Positions 47,095 to 64,000 of a stretch of 64,000 bases of DNA are shown piece by piece. The DNA is from Psilocybe azurescens (Eukaryota > Basidiomycota > Agaricomycetes > Agaricales > Agrocybaceae). The notes under the pieces are model-generated. The model was given only the letters and a program-made list of their open reading frames with translations, ran no database searches and had not been told where the DNA came from. Position numbers and translations under genes: made by a program. Location of the stretch: positions 1-64,000 of the forward strand of contig JAJIRX010000581.1 in NCBI GenBank assembly GCA_023853785.1, given 5' to 3'. Numbering within the stretch: position 1 is the stretch's first letter; each line of letters opens with the position of its first letter.

Positions 47095-48551
47095 ATGACT
47101 GTCTCCAAACACGGCGGCCATCCGACTAGAGGTCGCTTTTACAGGCATGCGCGAACTGTGCTCATCGGCCTCGCGTCGTTGTACGTCTTGGCGGTCGTGT
47201 TGGTCATGACACCTTTCATACAGACGCAGTGCGTAGCATACTAATTACTACTCGACTTCATGGCTCACACGAGACGAACATTCATAGCGTTTTGTATGCA
47301 CACCACATCGACTTTTGGTGGTATAACAAGTTCGACCATCCTGAGAATTATGGGCTGGCTCGTGAGTCCGACGCGTTCTCTTGGAGTGCAATAGGGGTGT
47401 GCGTGACCGACAATATTGACTCGTTTCATTTAGCTGGCAAGACCGTAAACCTCAAGGTGCAAAGCGCGGACAACACGACCCTTGGCGCGTGGTTCATCTT
47501 CGCCGACTCGTTCTACCGCCAGCTGCCCTATCCTCCGCCGCTCAATGCCGATTTCTCCTTCCCGAGGCGTCAGCAGGTACCCTTGGCATTGCAGGCGCGG
47601 CCCACCATCCTCTTTCTGCACGGGAACACGGGAACGCGCGCGCTTCCGCTGCGCACCGTCGTGTACACGGCGCTGACCGCGCGGCTCGATGCGAATATAC
47701 TAGCGATTGATTATAGAGGGTTTGGAGATAGCCAGGGACACCCGAGCGTGCAGGGCGTGTCGATGGACGCGCGGGCAGGGTGGGAGTATCTTATGAGCCA
47801 GGGAGCAAGCCCTGAGGATGTCCTGATTCTGGGACATAGTCTTGGAACGGCGATTGCTGGGCTGTTGTCTGCGGAACTTGGAAGAGAGGGTGTTCACCCT
47901 CGAGGAACGGTGTTGATGTCGGTGCGTGTTGATAGTCCCTCGTGTGTGTTCAACAATTTATTTTTCTCGTCTTGTTATAGCCATTCTCTTCTGTCCGCAC
48001 TCTGATCGACCAGTATTATTTATTCGGATTCCTACCTTTGCTTAAACCCATATCAATGATACCAATGGCCCCTAGTACGTCTTAAGCCCCATAAATCTAG
48101 CAGAACTAAACTAATCATCCGGGCAGGACTCGTAACATGGTCTCTGGTCCACCGCTTCGACACACTCACCCTCGTACCCGACATAAAATCTTCGGTCCTC
48201 ATCGCACACGCGGACGACGACAAAGATATTCCCTCCACCCACTCCTCCACGCTGTTCGACGCGTTCCTCGCGCCGCATCTCCCTGCAACGCCAGCGCTAC
48301 CCCCGAATCCACTCTCCCCTGATACATGGGATAATTATACAACGCAGGAAACACTAAGAGCGAATAAGCGGAGAGATGTGGTACACACGACGCTGGTGGA
48401 TGGGTATGGGCTGTATGAGGAGATCAAGCCTGCTGTTGTTGCAACTGAGGGGAGGAAGATAGCGCTTTTGCGGACCGAGAGAGGTGGGCATGATATTGGA
48501 CGGGTGGAGGGTGTGCAGGATGCCATTGGGAGGATGTTTGGGTTCTATTAA
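47095..48551 (+). CDS. Alpha/beta hydrolase, ABHD12-like membrane lipase
   Basis: Role (family): membrane-anchored serine hydrolase acting on monoacylglycerols or lysophospholipids, at the ER or lipid droplets. Seen: one N-terminal membrane segment (TVLIGLASLYVLAVVLVMT), the oxyanion loop FLHGNTGTRA, the strand ILAIDYRGFGDSQGHPS, the nucleophile elbow LGHSLGTAIAG, the catalytic Asp in LIAHADDDKDIP and the His in TERGGHDIG. Six exons with clean GT-AG junctions; about 390 residues and no frame errors. The stop is at 48549-48551. The DYRGFGDSQG motif and the long insertion before the Asp match ABHD12/ABHD13-type proteins. Substrate not determinable. Confidence 0.85.
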
Positions 48552-49543
48552 GACTGTTTCTTGTGTGTATGTATACCTCTGTATAATTACCTGTAGCACA
48601 CTTAATTATCATATGGACTTAGTATACCTTTTTTTTATTCCAGAGGGTGCTGGGAGAGTCCGTCCTGAACTGTATATGGAATCGCAGAGAATCTGATCCA
48701 TGAAAGAGCCCTAGGGCCTAGACACATTTTGTGATGCCGGGTGTATGTAAATAGACGCTGATTTCAAGTTGATGCCGTTGGTCATCGAGATCACGATGTG
48801 CGCTGATACCATCAACGCATCAACTGGCACAACTCAATCAACATATCATAAACCCATATCCCTCGGTGGATGGCCTGGCCTATGGATTATATGTTGTGAG
48901 AGCAATAAGAGAGGTCGATCTATTTTGGTGTAAGCTTCAGTTTGGTGGCGGCTCCAAGCTGCTCCAACTTATGGATTATGGGGGTTCATGGGTCCATCTC
49001 AGGTAAAGGTTCCTCTTCGACTGTAAAGTTTCAAAAGTATATCGCACAGTCCTGAGAAGACTTCGGGTTTTAACAGGTTGCAAGGCACATTTGCTTATTT
49101 TACTTCAACTTTCAACTCCCAAATGACCTTTAAATAAACCTGTTTAAATTAGAACTCCGTATCAGACCGTCGAACAGCGACATATCACAAGTTGAGGTCA
49201 TATTCGTCGCAACACACACGCACAGCAAGGAGCAAGTACAGAGATTTTGAAGAGGGACTGGAATACGCAGCATCTGCTGATAAATGACAATGCACATAGA
49301 TGAGTAGCGAGACGTCTTATGTTTGTTATTCCCGGGACCGAGAAAAGCGACGTAAACGGGTTTTGTATACAGGAGTATTGACAACGGCGGACAGCATTGC
49401 CATAATATTGACACATCGTCGATTGTAAGTATACGACAGCTTGGGACCTTAAATAAGGGTAGCGGCTTTTTAAATGGGACTAAACATCCCAAACACCTCT
49501 TTTCTCCAAACTTCAATATTCCTGGCATTCCTTCTGAGGGTGC
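48552..49543. other. Intergenic; upstream part of the duplicated unit
   Basis: The last 400 bases share short blocks with 52130-52460 upstream of the second DUF6533 copy (for example GCGGACAGC..TTG and TATACT-like motifs), so the tandem duplication includes the promoter. No gene. Confidence 0.5.
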
Positions 49544-51364
49544 ATGGATCAGGCTCAAGAAGATCCGCTGTTCCCTAGCGAAAGCGTTTACGAGCAAAGG
49601 TTGATGAGCTATGTCGCAGGTAAGTATGGATCGATGATGATATCTTTTGTTTTCAAACCGAATTTATTTTCCCATAGTTGGTTTAGCTGTTGCGGCCTTG
49701 TACGATCATTGTGAGTAGCAGATTGCGGGGAGTTAATTCCTAGCTCTGAGGCTCAAACAAACACCTAGGTATTACTCTACATGGAGAAGTAAGACTCTTT
49801 CCTCCTCAGCTTGTCGGCCTGTTGGTATAGCCCTTACATCGAATTCTACTTTCAATAATTAGATGGAAGTTGTATGGGTATGTTACTTCTCTGGCTCTCC
49901 ACAAGTTCGAAGACTAACCTTTATCGTGCCTAGCGCCGTCCCAAGTGGACACTAGCGCAGATCTTGTTCCTAGTAGTACGTCCTGACCTTAACTCTGATT
50001 TCAGCCTCAACTCTTTGTTTACAACGCCGATAGAACCGATACCTGTGCGACTCCCTTCTGATGTCAGTCTCTCCACACTCCGCCCTTCTGATACACTATA
50101 GAATAAGCTGATCTTCCTTTGCATCTATTCATAGATATGGAGCTGTCAGTGAGTGATAGTCTCCTTTTCGCTTTCTGTAATAAATTGATTGACAATTGAA
50201 CACAGCCCTTACACTCAATGCTCATGTTAAGGAAATACAAGTATGTTAGCGATAAGCGTTAAACCCTCATTCAAGGATATGTTCACTCATGTTCTTGTTG
50301 GTCGGATAGGAGTGCGTGTTCTAGATGAATAATAGCACTTATTCGGTTTGAGCGTCTAACTGACCGCGGATCACTGTAGCTGTACGTCGAACTTTGAGTT
50401 TCTCACGGCTTAAAATAATGGTTATTCCAGGCCAGTATCCGTTCTTAGCATTGGCCTGGGGAACTCTGGTGGCTTTTGGTGCATGCAAGGCAAGAACACT
50501 TTCGTCTGCATCAACAACTTGATAAACTAACATCATGCATCGCTACTTCATTCTGTATAGGAATAGTCATATTTCGAATATCGAGCATGTTCCATCACTC
50601 GCGGACAATAATTATAGTCCTCTCGACTGCTTTCTTCACTGAGGTTTTGTCGACTACCCTGATACAGGCATTATCAACTCCTTCGGGATACAGTAACACA
50701 GGTGCGCTAGGAAGGCCTCTTTAAAGAAATACTGATTTTTGAGCGCGTACTGTCTCGGGATGCTGTAGACTCTCAACCGTTTCCACTATGCGCAACTCCT
50801 CTATCCGCATGGTGGTCCAACATCTTCTGGGTTATTGTCATACTATACGAGATTTTTCTCCTTAGTTTGTCGATATTCAAGGCAGTGCAAACTCGGCGAG
50901 AGGTTTCCGCTTTGCAGAAGCATTCTTTGACCGAGGGTCCTTCCATTATGTACATATTGCAAAGGGATAGTATTATTTTTCCCTTCGCGTGAGCTGCTTT
51001 CTATACTGTTTTAGCTTCCGCACGTCTAACCCAAGCTCTACAGAAGTCTGGCAGTCTGCGTAGCAAATTTCATCGGATCCGCGTACTTCTCAGTAAGTGT
51101 TCTTCATTGTTCCTCCTTAGGTGTATCTTTTCAGCCCTGCTAACCATTTTTCAGATCTTTATTTCTCAAATCAGCCTGTCGGTGGCGTGCTTTGCCACGC
51201 ATATCCTTGGGTCGCGTCTCATACTTAATTTGAGGGAAGCTTATTATCGACCCTTTAACCACGAGTACAGCCAGGCACGCTCAACCCCAATTACATTCAC
51301 TCGGCAACCAGTGCAGGCACGCCGTAGACCCACCTCAAAAGCGTCCTCCGAGTGGTCGTCATAA
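49544..51364 (+). CDS. DUF6533 membrane protein, tandem copy 1
   Basis: Family: DUF6533, multi-span membrane proteins expanded in basidiomycetes, function unknown. Seen: the N-terminus MDQAQEDPLFPSESVYEQRL, SYVAVGLAVAALYDHC, THGE-type ITLHGE and MEVVWRRPKWTLAQILFLV, then NRYLCDSLLM, the signature of the family. Later segments include GIVIFRISSMFHHSRTIII, LLYPHGG (out of frame) and LREAYYRPFNHEYSQ. About ten very short exons, each with clear GT-AG junctions. Odd: a frame change near 50822 (QHLLG versus FWVIVILYEIFL). The middle introns near 50040-50150 are less certain. It is followed by copy 2 with a 3,055-bp start-to-start spacing. Confidence 0.75.
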
Positions 51365-52598
51365 TTCTTGCTAGTCCCTAATCGCGGTCTATAAATAGAT
51401 TTTTAGTCCAACTTCAAAGATTGTTGTATCTTATATCTGTAACAATATGTCAGAATCCAGACCTTTAGTATTTAGCCTTGGACTGATTATTACAAACGCA
51501 ATGATGGACAAATGCTTATGTATCAATCATATCGAACGGTAGAGAAGATATCTTTGTCGTCAGAATTCAATTAGAAGAAGTCCGAGGTAGGACAGCTGCG
51601 GAGAAAAATGACGCGTCGGAGCCAAGGTGTTTGTTGTATAACACTCGCATAATTGGCAAGTCCGTGCATTGCTATCTATGATTGCTTCATTCATATACGC
51701 GAATATCTACAAATAGACGCCTTGAGATTGGTGGTATGAGATGGTTTACTCGCCGGCGTATTAGAATTTTATGCCACATTAAGTATTGGAATAAAAAGAG
51801 TACCTATAAAATGTACGTTCTAATGGCATATTTTCTACGATTTTCACCAAAAGCGTTGGGGAGAGTAAAAAGGACAAAGCCAAGCCCCGAAAATACCATG
51901 CAGTGACGTGAGGCGCCTATTTACTGCTGCCGTGAAAATAATGTTGACCAAAGTTCAACCAAAACTCGTTGTGGGCGGGGGTCTCTCAGATCGCTCTTGA
52001 AATCTTCGTCTTTTCTTTCATATTCTTGTTGCACCTAAATAACCCTTCCCGTATTAGAATTACAACACGAGTACTGCGAATTGCAATAATCAGGAGGATA
52101 TGTCTCCCGAACGAATCTTGAATGAACCTAAAAGTTGATCCGTAGCAGACCGAACGACAACTTAACGCAAGTTGAAGCACCGTCTTCATCGCATCACATA
52201 GTTAGCCTAAGCAAGTCAAGGAAACTTTGCAGCAGGATCGGAGTGCGCAGCAGCCATGTGAGACTTCTGGCTACATGCAGATTGTCATACAGTAAGAGGT
52301 TTATTTCGTTCCGGCTGACGATTGGTCGCGACGCTCTAACCTCTTCTGTTTATTATGACGAAAGCCAAGATACAGTGCTTAAAACGAAAAGATACAGGAC
52401 ACTGCGGCATTGGCAACAGCGGACAGCTTTGACATGATGTTGACGTATCGCTGATAGTATACTTTGTTCCCCGAGTCCTTTCTCCGGATATTGACTGGGT
52501 AGCCTTAAGAATAGAGCCCCGGTTTTTGGATGACAATCTTCTTCGAGCTCTCCCCCTTTCTTCAACTCTGATTATTACCAGGAAATATTTTGTTTTGA
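51365..52598. other. Intergenic spacer between tandem DUF6533 copies
   Basis: Contains the promoter of copy 2 (52130-52598), similar to that of copy 1. Short open frames on both strands are not credible. Confidence 0.45.
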
Positions 52599-54415
52599 AT
52601 GGACGCTGTTCAGACCGAATTGGATTCGCTGTTGGCCACGAAAAGCGTCCGCGAGCAAAGGATGGTGAGTTATGTCGCAGGCGAGTTTTTGTTATCATGA
52701 TACCCCTTGTCTTATGGCTGACCTATCACGTCTCGTAGTTGGATTGGCTATCACGGCGTTGTATGATCATGGTGAGTGAAAGTCTGCTGACCAGCCGATT
52801 CTTACATCCAAGGCTTGTTTGTCTATTCAGGTATAACTCTGGACGGAGAAGTACGTCACATCCATTCTCAAATGTTGGACTCTTCGTAGATCCTTACGTT
52901 GAATGCCACTGCAAATAGATTGAAGTTGTATGGGTAAATGTCCATCTCTGCCCTCAAAAAAGACTGAAAATCGATATATATTATGTCAAGCGCCGTTCAA
53001 AGTGGACACTAGCACAGATCTTGTTCCTAGTAGTATGTTTTTATTTTATCTCTGACTTCGCTCTCTGACTCTTATCTTTATCGCCAATAGAACCGTTATT
53101 TATGCGACGTATTACTAATGTAAGTCTTTCAACGCTTTAGCTTTTCGTCCATGCCTATAGAACAAGCTGATGCCCCCTCATTTGTATGCGTAGATACGGA
53201 GCTGTAAGTGAGTGATGGTCTCCGTCTCGATTTCGGGCATCTGCTAACAACTGAATATCTCTGATAGCACTTACATTCAATGCGAATGCAACCCAAATTG
53301 AAGTACGTTATAAAAAGAGTCTCAGTCTGATGCTATGCTCATTTACATTCTGCCTGATTGGATAGAAGTACGTGTTCTGGATGCAATATTACGAGCATCT
53401 AAACTGACTGTTGATCACTGTTAGATGCAGGTTGCTTTGAGAAATGGCTTATTTTTAAACCATTCAAATTAACAACAATGCCAGGTCATTACCCGTTCTT
53501 AGCATTAACCTGGGGGTCTCTAATCGCGTTTTGGTGCATGCAAGGCAAGAGTTTTTGGAGTACTTCAGCAACAGACCTACTGACGCCCACATTTCTTCAT
53601 TTCCTATAGGAATCGTTATATTTCGATTATCTAGCATGTTCCATCATTCACGGACAATAATCACATTCCTTTCCATAGCATTTTCCCTTCAAATGCTGTC
53701 CACTTGCCTGATACAGGCATTATCATATCCTTCGGGGTATACTAGTACAGGTGCGTTGCGTGGGCATCATTGATGCCCAACAGATTTCTGAGCATACACT
53801 ACGCATGATTAGATATTACAGGTCCCCAAACATTTCCACTATGTGCGCCACCTTCATCTACATGGTGGTCCAACCTTTTTGGGTGGTTGTAATAGTCTAC
53901 GAGCTCTCTCTTCTAGGTCTGTCAGTGTTCAAGGGAGTGCAAACCCGTCGAGAAGTTATGGATTTGCGAAAACTTTCTTTGACCGGAAATCCATCCATCA
54001 TGTTTATACTGTTAAGAGATAGCATCCTCTTCCCCTTCGTGTGAGTTGTTTTTCTAGGCCATTATAACTTCCGCATACGGCGCACATCTAATCTACATGA
54101 CAGGGCTGTGGCAATCTGCGTTGCAAACTTCATCGGATCTTTATATTTCTCAGTTAGTCTCCTCCAAAAACTCAGTGCAATCCTGCGCTCACAGATCTAT
54201 CAACATTTATTCAGTTTTTCTTGGCTCAAATGAGTCTTTCCGTGGCCTGCTTTGCCACGCATATCCTTGGATCACGTCTCATTCTTAATCTGAGGGAAGC
54301 CTACTATCGACCGTTTGACCACGAATATAGCCAGGCGTATGAAACGCCAATTGCATTTTCCCGGGAACTCGCTCAGGCAAACCACGAGCCCACCTCAGAA
54401 GCATCTCCCGCTTAG
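52599..54415 (+). CDS. DUF6533 membrane protein, tandem copy 2
   Basis: Paralogue of 49544-51364 with the same exon order. Seen: MDAVQTELDSLLATKSVREQ, SYVAVGLAITALYDHG, ITLDGE, IEVVWRRSKWTLAQILFLV, GIVIFRLSSMFHHSRTIIT, PFWVVVIVYELSLLGLSVF, VQTRREVMDLRKLSLTGNPS, and the tail LREAYYRPFDHEYSQ, ending at 54415. Identity to copy 1 is high in the segments listed. Odd: the first intron uses a GC donor (GCAG|GCGAGT) where copy 1 has GCAG|GTAAGT. The C-terminal tail differs in its last 25 residues. Function unknown. Confidence 0.75.
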
Positions 54416-54612
54416 CCCCTATAATCCTTTAATGAGCCCCTAATCGCGATTTATAAATAGATTCCTAGTTATTTTCAAATGTACCACAACTTGATGCAAA
54501 CATTTAATATTTAGCTACATAACTTATCAACTCCACGGCACAGAAGTGTCTATAGATCTATTATCAACAGTCGGTCGTGGGTACTGCTACAAGCGACACG
54601 TATAATGACCGC

Positions 54613-57019
<2,407 letters not shown>

Positions 57020-58814
57020 TCAACGCTTCCGTTTACCACCCACCGTGCCGTCGAGGTCGACGGCGTCTGCATCTGCGTCTACAGCAGAGATGCCCATCTC
57101 GCCCACGTCTACGATCATCTCGTCCGCTTCATCCGCCAGATCGAGCAGTGGAGATGCCCTATCGCCACCGCCAGCAGCGCCCGACGTGCTGCCTGCGCCC
57201 CCGCCTCGCCTCGCAGCGCGTATCCTGGACATGATCCTCAGCCCAGTGCCGTCGCCCTCTACTTCGGTTTCTGCGCCGGCCTCTCCGCCCGTGCCCGTGC
57301 CTGCGCCACGCACTCCCAGCCCCGAGTTCGAGCGGGATGCAGGGAGGTTGTCGTCCATCAGCATGCCGTTCTCGTGCTCGTGCTCGGAGTGTGGAGGCGA
57401 CTCGATGTCAACGTCGATGTCTTCTATTGGGTCCTTGCCATCGCCCAGGGCGGCTATGGCCTCCTCTTCGTCAGCCTCTTCTTCATATTCTATTTCGACT
57501 TCGACGTCCTCATCGAGATCGGCGAACGTCCTACATAATGGACAGGAGAAGGCGGGGTGATGCGATTCGAGCAATGGACGAATGCATTTGTAGTGGAATG
57601 TATGGGAGCAAGGCGCGATGAAGAGAGCTTGCCGGATCGTAACCCCGAAGAGACCTGTGGGATGGTTTAGCGATTGTTCGGTACACGTGAGTTAAACATA
57701 CAAATGCAACAGTCGGGTATCTGGGATTTCCCAGCCATAGGAAGCTTGACAGCAGCAGCAGCAGCAGCTTTCTTGCCCAACGGTTCAGGCAAAGCAAGAG
57801 ATTTCAGATTCTTGAGGGCATTGGTGCTACAACAGATTGTCAATATCAGACCGAAGTAATAGAAAAATTTGAGACTCACTTGAAAGCATTTGGAGCGGAT
57901 TGCCACTCCCTACCGAGCTCGACCCTAATCTTCACACTCTTGTAAATATCCTCATTGCCACCCTGATAGTCAACACCAAGTTGGAGGATATCACCGTCCT
58001 TGATCTGGAATGGTCTTGATTCCGTGTTCGCAGGGCTCAACCGAACATGGTTCAAGAACGTCCCCGAGCTGCTCTTGGTGTCCTTGAGGAAGAACTTGCC
58101 CCCATTCTCAACCCAGATCTCAGCATGCGCACGGGAGACGACCTTGGACCTAAACGCGAGCTTGTTCGACCCCAGGGCGTTGACCGCAGCGAGCCCTAAT
58201 CCCGACCGATCAGTGAATCGGCCAATGCGTAGCGCCGGGTCACCCTCCTTGAGATCGCGAGAGATAGCGTCAAAGCGAAGAGAACGGCGAGTGTCGAGGT
58301 GGGGTACGAGGCGGATGCGATGGTGGGCGTGAGAAGACGAACCAGTGGCGGCTGGGGTGGCATTCGTGTTCTGCTGTGATAACGGTGTGCTGGTGAACGG
58401 CATCTGCGACGGTGTCCTGCCGCTGTATCCATTCACACCGAGGGCAGCCGCCGCCGTCGCTGAGGTTGTTATCACTGGTGGTGCAGCTGGTGCATTCTGA
58501 GCGATGTTCCCCGCTGATCTTCGTCGTCTGAGCATTGATGTGATCCCTAAACCTGAATTTGAATTGCTATTGTTTGAAGTTTGGCCCGCCAAAGATGCGA
58601 CTCCAGTCACAATTGTCCTTCTCCTGGCGCTTAAGGCGTTCGGCGACGGTGGTTGTGGGGGTGTAGACGAAAGGTCTCTCAGAGGCTGGTTGATGTCGGT
58701 GTTAACCTGGATATGGGACTGTGAGGAATTTCTGGGCCGAGTACGTAGGAATGACCCCAAAATGTTAGTTCGTGACGGTGGCGATTCGTTCCCAGCGTGT
58801 AAACGGCCGTCCAT
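57020..58814 (-). CDS. DMA1: FHA-RING E3 ubiquitin ligase (Dma1/Dma2-like)
   Basis: Role (family): mitotic and spindle-position checkpoint ubiquitin ligase; the FHA domain binds phosphothreonine targets. Seen: a basic Ser-rich N-tail (NILGSFLRTRPRNSSQSH), the FHA domain from about residue 165: DPALRIGRF, SKVVSRAHAEIWVENGGKF, KDTKSSSGTFLNHVRLSP and RPFQIKDGDILQLGVDYQGG. Then the RING: CCICLFGVTIRQALFIAPCS, HTFHYKCIRPLL and CPLCRTFADL (C3H2C3 type). The acidic C-tail is rich in Glu/Asp and Gly, ending in VGGKRKR. Three exons (58814 to about 57890, about 57830-57720, 57660-57020), about 540 residues with no frame errors. Start 58814, stop 57020-57022. A truncated near-identical copy lies at 63320-64000. 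Confidence 0.9.
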
Positions 58815-61971
<3,157 letters not shown>

Positions 61972-63149
61972 ACCTTTTAAGCAACTTCGACCAGTCGCCC
62001 TGCTCAGAACAAACAAAGAGCGCAATGTCGTTCATCTGGGTGTCAAGTGAACGACAAGAGCTCCTGTACTATACAGCCGAGGACCGTAACGTGTACCCCC
62101 TAAATTACTTATACTTCTTAAGCCATTGATCGAACTCCAAACTGTGCTCTCTTACATAGTCCTCGATTTCAGGTGGTGCCTTTTTATACTCCTTTCTGCG
62201 CGTTCAGCGGAATGTAACTAACATAACCAATCTATTGACCGGTTCAGGTCTTGACATGGCCTTGAGTTATCTGATGGATAACTATTAGTAGCTAGTTGTA
62301 TATCTATCACTGTAACTCTGAATCAACTGTAACTTTCGTAACTTTAGTCATTGACTATCCAACACTGGTTCAAGTAGATAGGAAAGCCACTTCTTTAGTC
62401 CAGGACTGGCCATAATGGGAAGAAAACCAGCACACCGAGCAGACATATTCACCACCACCTGTTGGCATTGTCGAATAGACCAAGCAACAAGTAAAAATCG
62501 TAGGATTGGGAGGTAAACGCATAGCGTACGACGATGTAAATACTTTATTTATGTACTGTAGTCTGTAAAAAAATACATTCTTATGCTAACTAAATGAGCT
62601 CTGTAATGAAGAATTAAGTCTACACAAAAATCCTACATACTTGTGGCGGCGCATTAGATCACAGGTGGAGACGTTTGATTTCCAGATCCCAACAGGCATC
62701 TGCTCAATAAAAGTGTCGCATATACACATTCCTCACTCGAGGCTGGAGAGTCTTTCCGTATTCAGTCAAGTTCAAGAATCACCTTCAATGGGCTAATGCA
62801 ACATTATCATCATCTAGCCATCGCGTCGCGTCGATCATCCATCCATCCATTCGCTAGATCTCCTTATCAAAGCTGGGGAAAGTGAATGGAATTAGGACAT
62901 AGAAATTTTGAAAAATAAAACGCATTCGTCGTAGGTTGTGCGTCTCTCCCTCACACACACACACTCTCTCTCATTCGCTCCCGTTCTCGGTTTCTCTCTA
63001 CCGCTACATACCCAGTCCCTCTGCTCTGCACGCACACTACTTTTACAACCCTCCATATAAACCGCAAAATTGTCGTCACCTCATGGATCACCATTCCCTT
63101 CCTCTAGTCTCTACTTCTCCTCTCCTCTATCGACAGAGCAAAAGATGAT
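61972..63149. other. Intergenic
   Basis: AT-rich DNA, a CATC-rich simple repeat at about 62835-62852 (ATCCATCCATCCATTC) and a CACACAC/CTCTCT tract at 62954-62972. No gene seen. It ends at the SDH2-like tail. Confidence 0.4.
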
Positions 63150-63319
63150 TTAGTCGACGGCCAGCTCGAGCTTGAGCTTAGCGATGGCAGCAGCTGGGTT
63201 AAGACCCTTGGGGCAAGTACGCGTGCCTATTGAGAGAAAGAATGAGAAGCAGGGAGTGAGAAAACAACCTTTCCAACAACAACAAAAGGGCATGAAGGAG
63301 ACATACAGTTAAAGATGGA
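63150..63319 (-). pseudogene. SDH2: Succinate dehydrogenase iron-sulfur subunit (SDH2), C-terminal fragment
   Basis: Role of the family: complex II iron-sulfur protein. Seen: the last coding exon 63226-63150 reads [17 protein letters not shown], ending ELAVD and a stop at 63150-63152; after an 80-bp intron (63227-63306, donor gtatgt, acceptor CAATAG) a short piece 63319-63307 gives SIFNC, so that IFNCTRTCPKG is joined, the final cysteine motif of the [3Fe-4S]/[4Fe-4S] domain. Upstream exons are absent: at 63320 the DNA changes to the FHA-RING copy. It is therefore a truncated 3' end of SDH2, possibly fused to or captured by the FHA duplicate. It could also be an assembly chimera. Confidence 0.7.
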
Positions 63320-64000
63320 TGCCCAATGGTTCAGGCAAAGCAAGAGATTTCAGATTCTTGAGAGCATTGGTGCTACAACAGATTATCAATATCACACCGA
63401 AGTAATAGAAAATTTGAGACCCACTTGAAAGCATTTGGAGCGGATTGCCATCCCTACCGAGCTCGACTCTAATCTTCACGCTCTTGTAAATATCCTCATT
63501 CCCACCCTGATAGTCGACGCCGAGTTGGAGGATATCACCGTCCTTGATCTGGAATGGTCTTGATTCCGTGTTCGCAGGGCTCAACCGAACATGGTTCAAG
63601 AACGTCCCCGAGCTGCTCTTGGTGTCCTTGAGGAAGAACTTGCCCCCATTCTCAACCCAAATTTCAGCATGCGCACGGGCAACGACCTTGGACCTAAATG
63701 CGAGCTTGTTCGACCCCAGGGCGTTGACTGCAGCGGGCTCTAACCCTGATCGGTCAATGAATCGGCCAATGCGTAGAGCCGGGTCACCCTCCTTGAGATC
63801 GCGAGAGATAGCGTCAAAGCGAGGAGAACGACGAGTGTCGAGGTGGGGTACGAGGCGGATGCGATGGTGGGCGTGAGAAGACGATCCAGTGGCGGCTGGG
63901 GTGGCATTCGTGTTCTGTTGCGATAACGGTGTGCTGGTGAACGGCATCTGCGACGGTGTCCTGCCGCTGTATCCATTCACATCAAGAGCAGCCGCCGCCG
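63320..64000 (-). pseudogene. Truncated copy of the FHA-RING ligase (FHA part only), continues past window end
   Basis: Near-identical copy of about 57775-58450 including the intron. Seen: MPFTSTPLSQQNTNATPAAT, DPALRIGRF, KVVARAHAEIW, KDTKSSSGTFLNHVRLSP and ALKNLKSLALPEPLG, after which the RING exon is missing and SDH2 sequence begins. Differences: the FHA motif SRAH is ARAH (codon TCC to GCC at 63678-63680), the phosphopeptide-contacting serine of the family; one C is missing near 63448 (GATTGCCATCCC versus GATTGCCACTCCC), which shifts the frame just before the intron. The 5' end is outside the window, so whether it is still transcribed cannot be seen. Confidence 0.8.

Overview
This window is nuclear DNA of a filamentous basidiomycete, most likely an Agaricomycete. 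The evidence is short GT-AG introns (about 50-80 bp) inside nearly every gene, two DUF6533 membrane proteins (a basidiomycete family), F-box/LRR-type genes, an intron-containing tRNA-Arg, and orthologues of single-copy eukaryotic genes (Sae2/CtIP, RNase P Rpp30, Dnf-type P4-ATPase, Dma1 FHA-RING ligase, succinate dehydrogenase iron-sulfur subunit). There is no bacterial operon, phage or CRISPR content.

Layout. 0-12 kb: 3' end of an FAD-linked oxidase, a conserved but frame-broken protein, an F-box-like gene (-), an MFS drug/polyamine-type transporter (-), an 849-bp terminal-inverted-repeat element, and the Sae2/CtIP end-resection gene (-). 12-25 kb: RNase P subunit p30 (+), a TupA-like solute-binding-fold protein (+), two multi-pass membrane proteins (-), a mitochondrial-type hemerythrin protein (-), and a serine/proline-rich protein (-). 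27-44 kb: a small novel gene, the 5.7-kb P4-ATPase flippase (+), a secreted M43 metalloprotease (-), a Zn2Cys6 transcription factor with a polyQ tail (+), and an F-box/LRR gene (+). 45-54 kb: a hemerythrin relic split into two opposed halves, tRNA-Arg(ACG), an ABHD12-like hydrolase (+), and a 3.05-kb tandem duplication of a DUF6533 gene (+). 54-64 kb: two Old Yellow Enzyme paralogues transcribed outward from a Dma1-type ligase, then a truncated second Dma1 copy joined to the last coding bases of SDH2 at the window edge.

The genes are mostly unrelated housekeeping or stress functions, and no single pathway unites the window. The most informative patterns are structural. (1) At least 20 one- or two-base indels break otherwise well-conserved frames, most of them a missing base in a homopolymer; I read these mainly as consensus errors, so most broken genes are probably intact in the organism. 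(2) There is a probable undescribed non-autonomous TIR transposon with a 9-bp target duplication. (3) The right-hand 20 kb has been repeatedly rearranged: tandem duplication, an inverted gene half beside a hairpin, and a duplicated FHA domain with its key serine changed and fused to SDH2.
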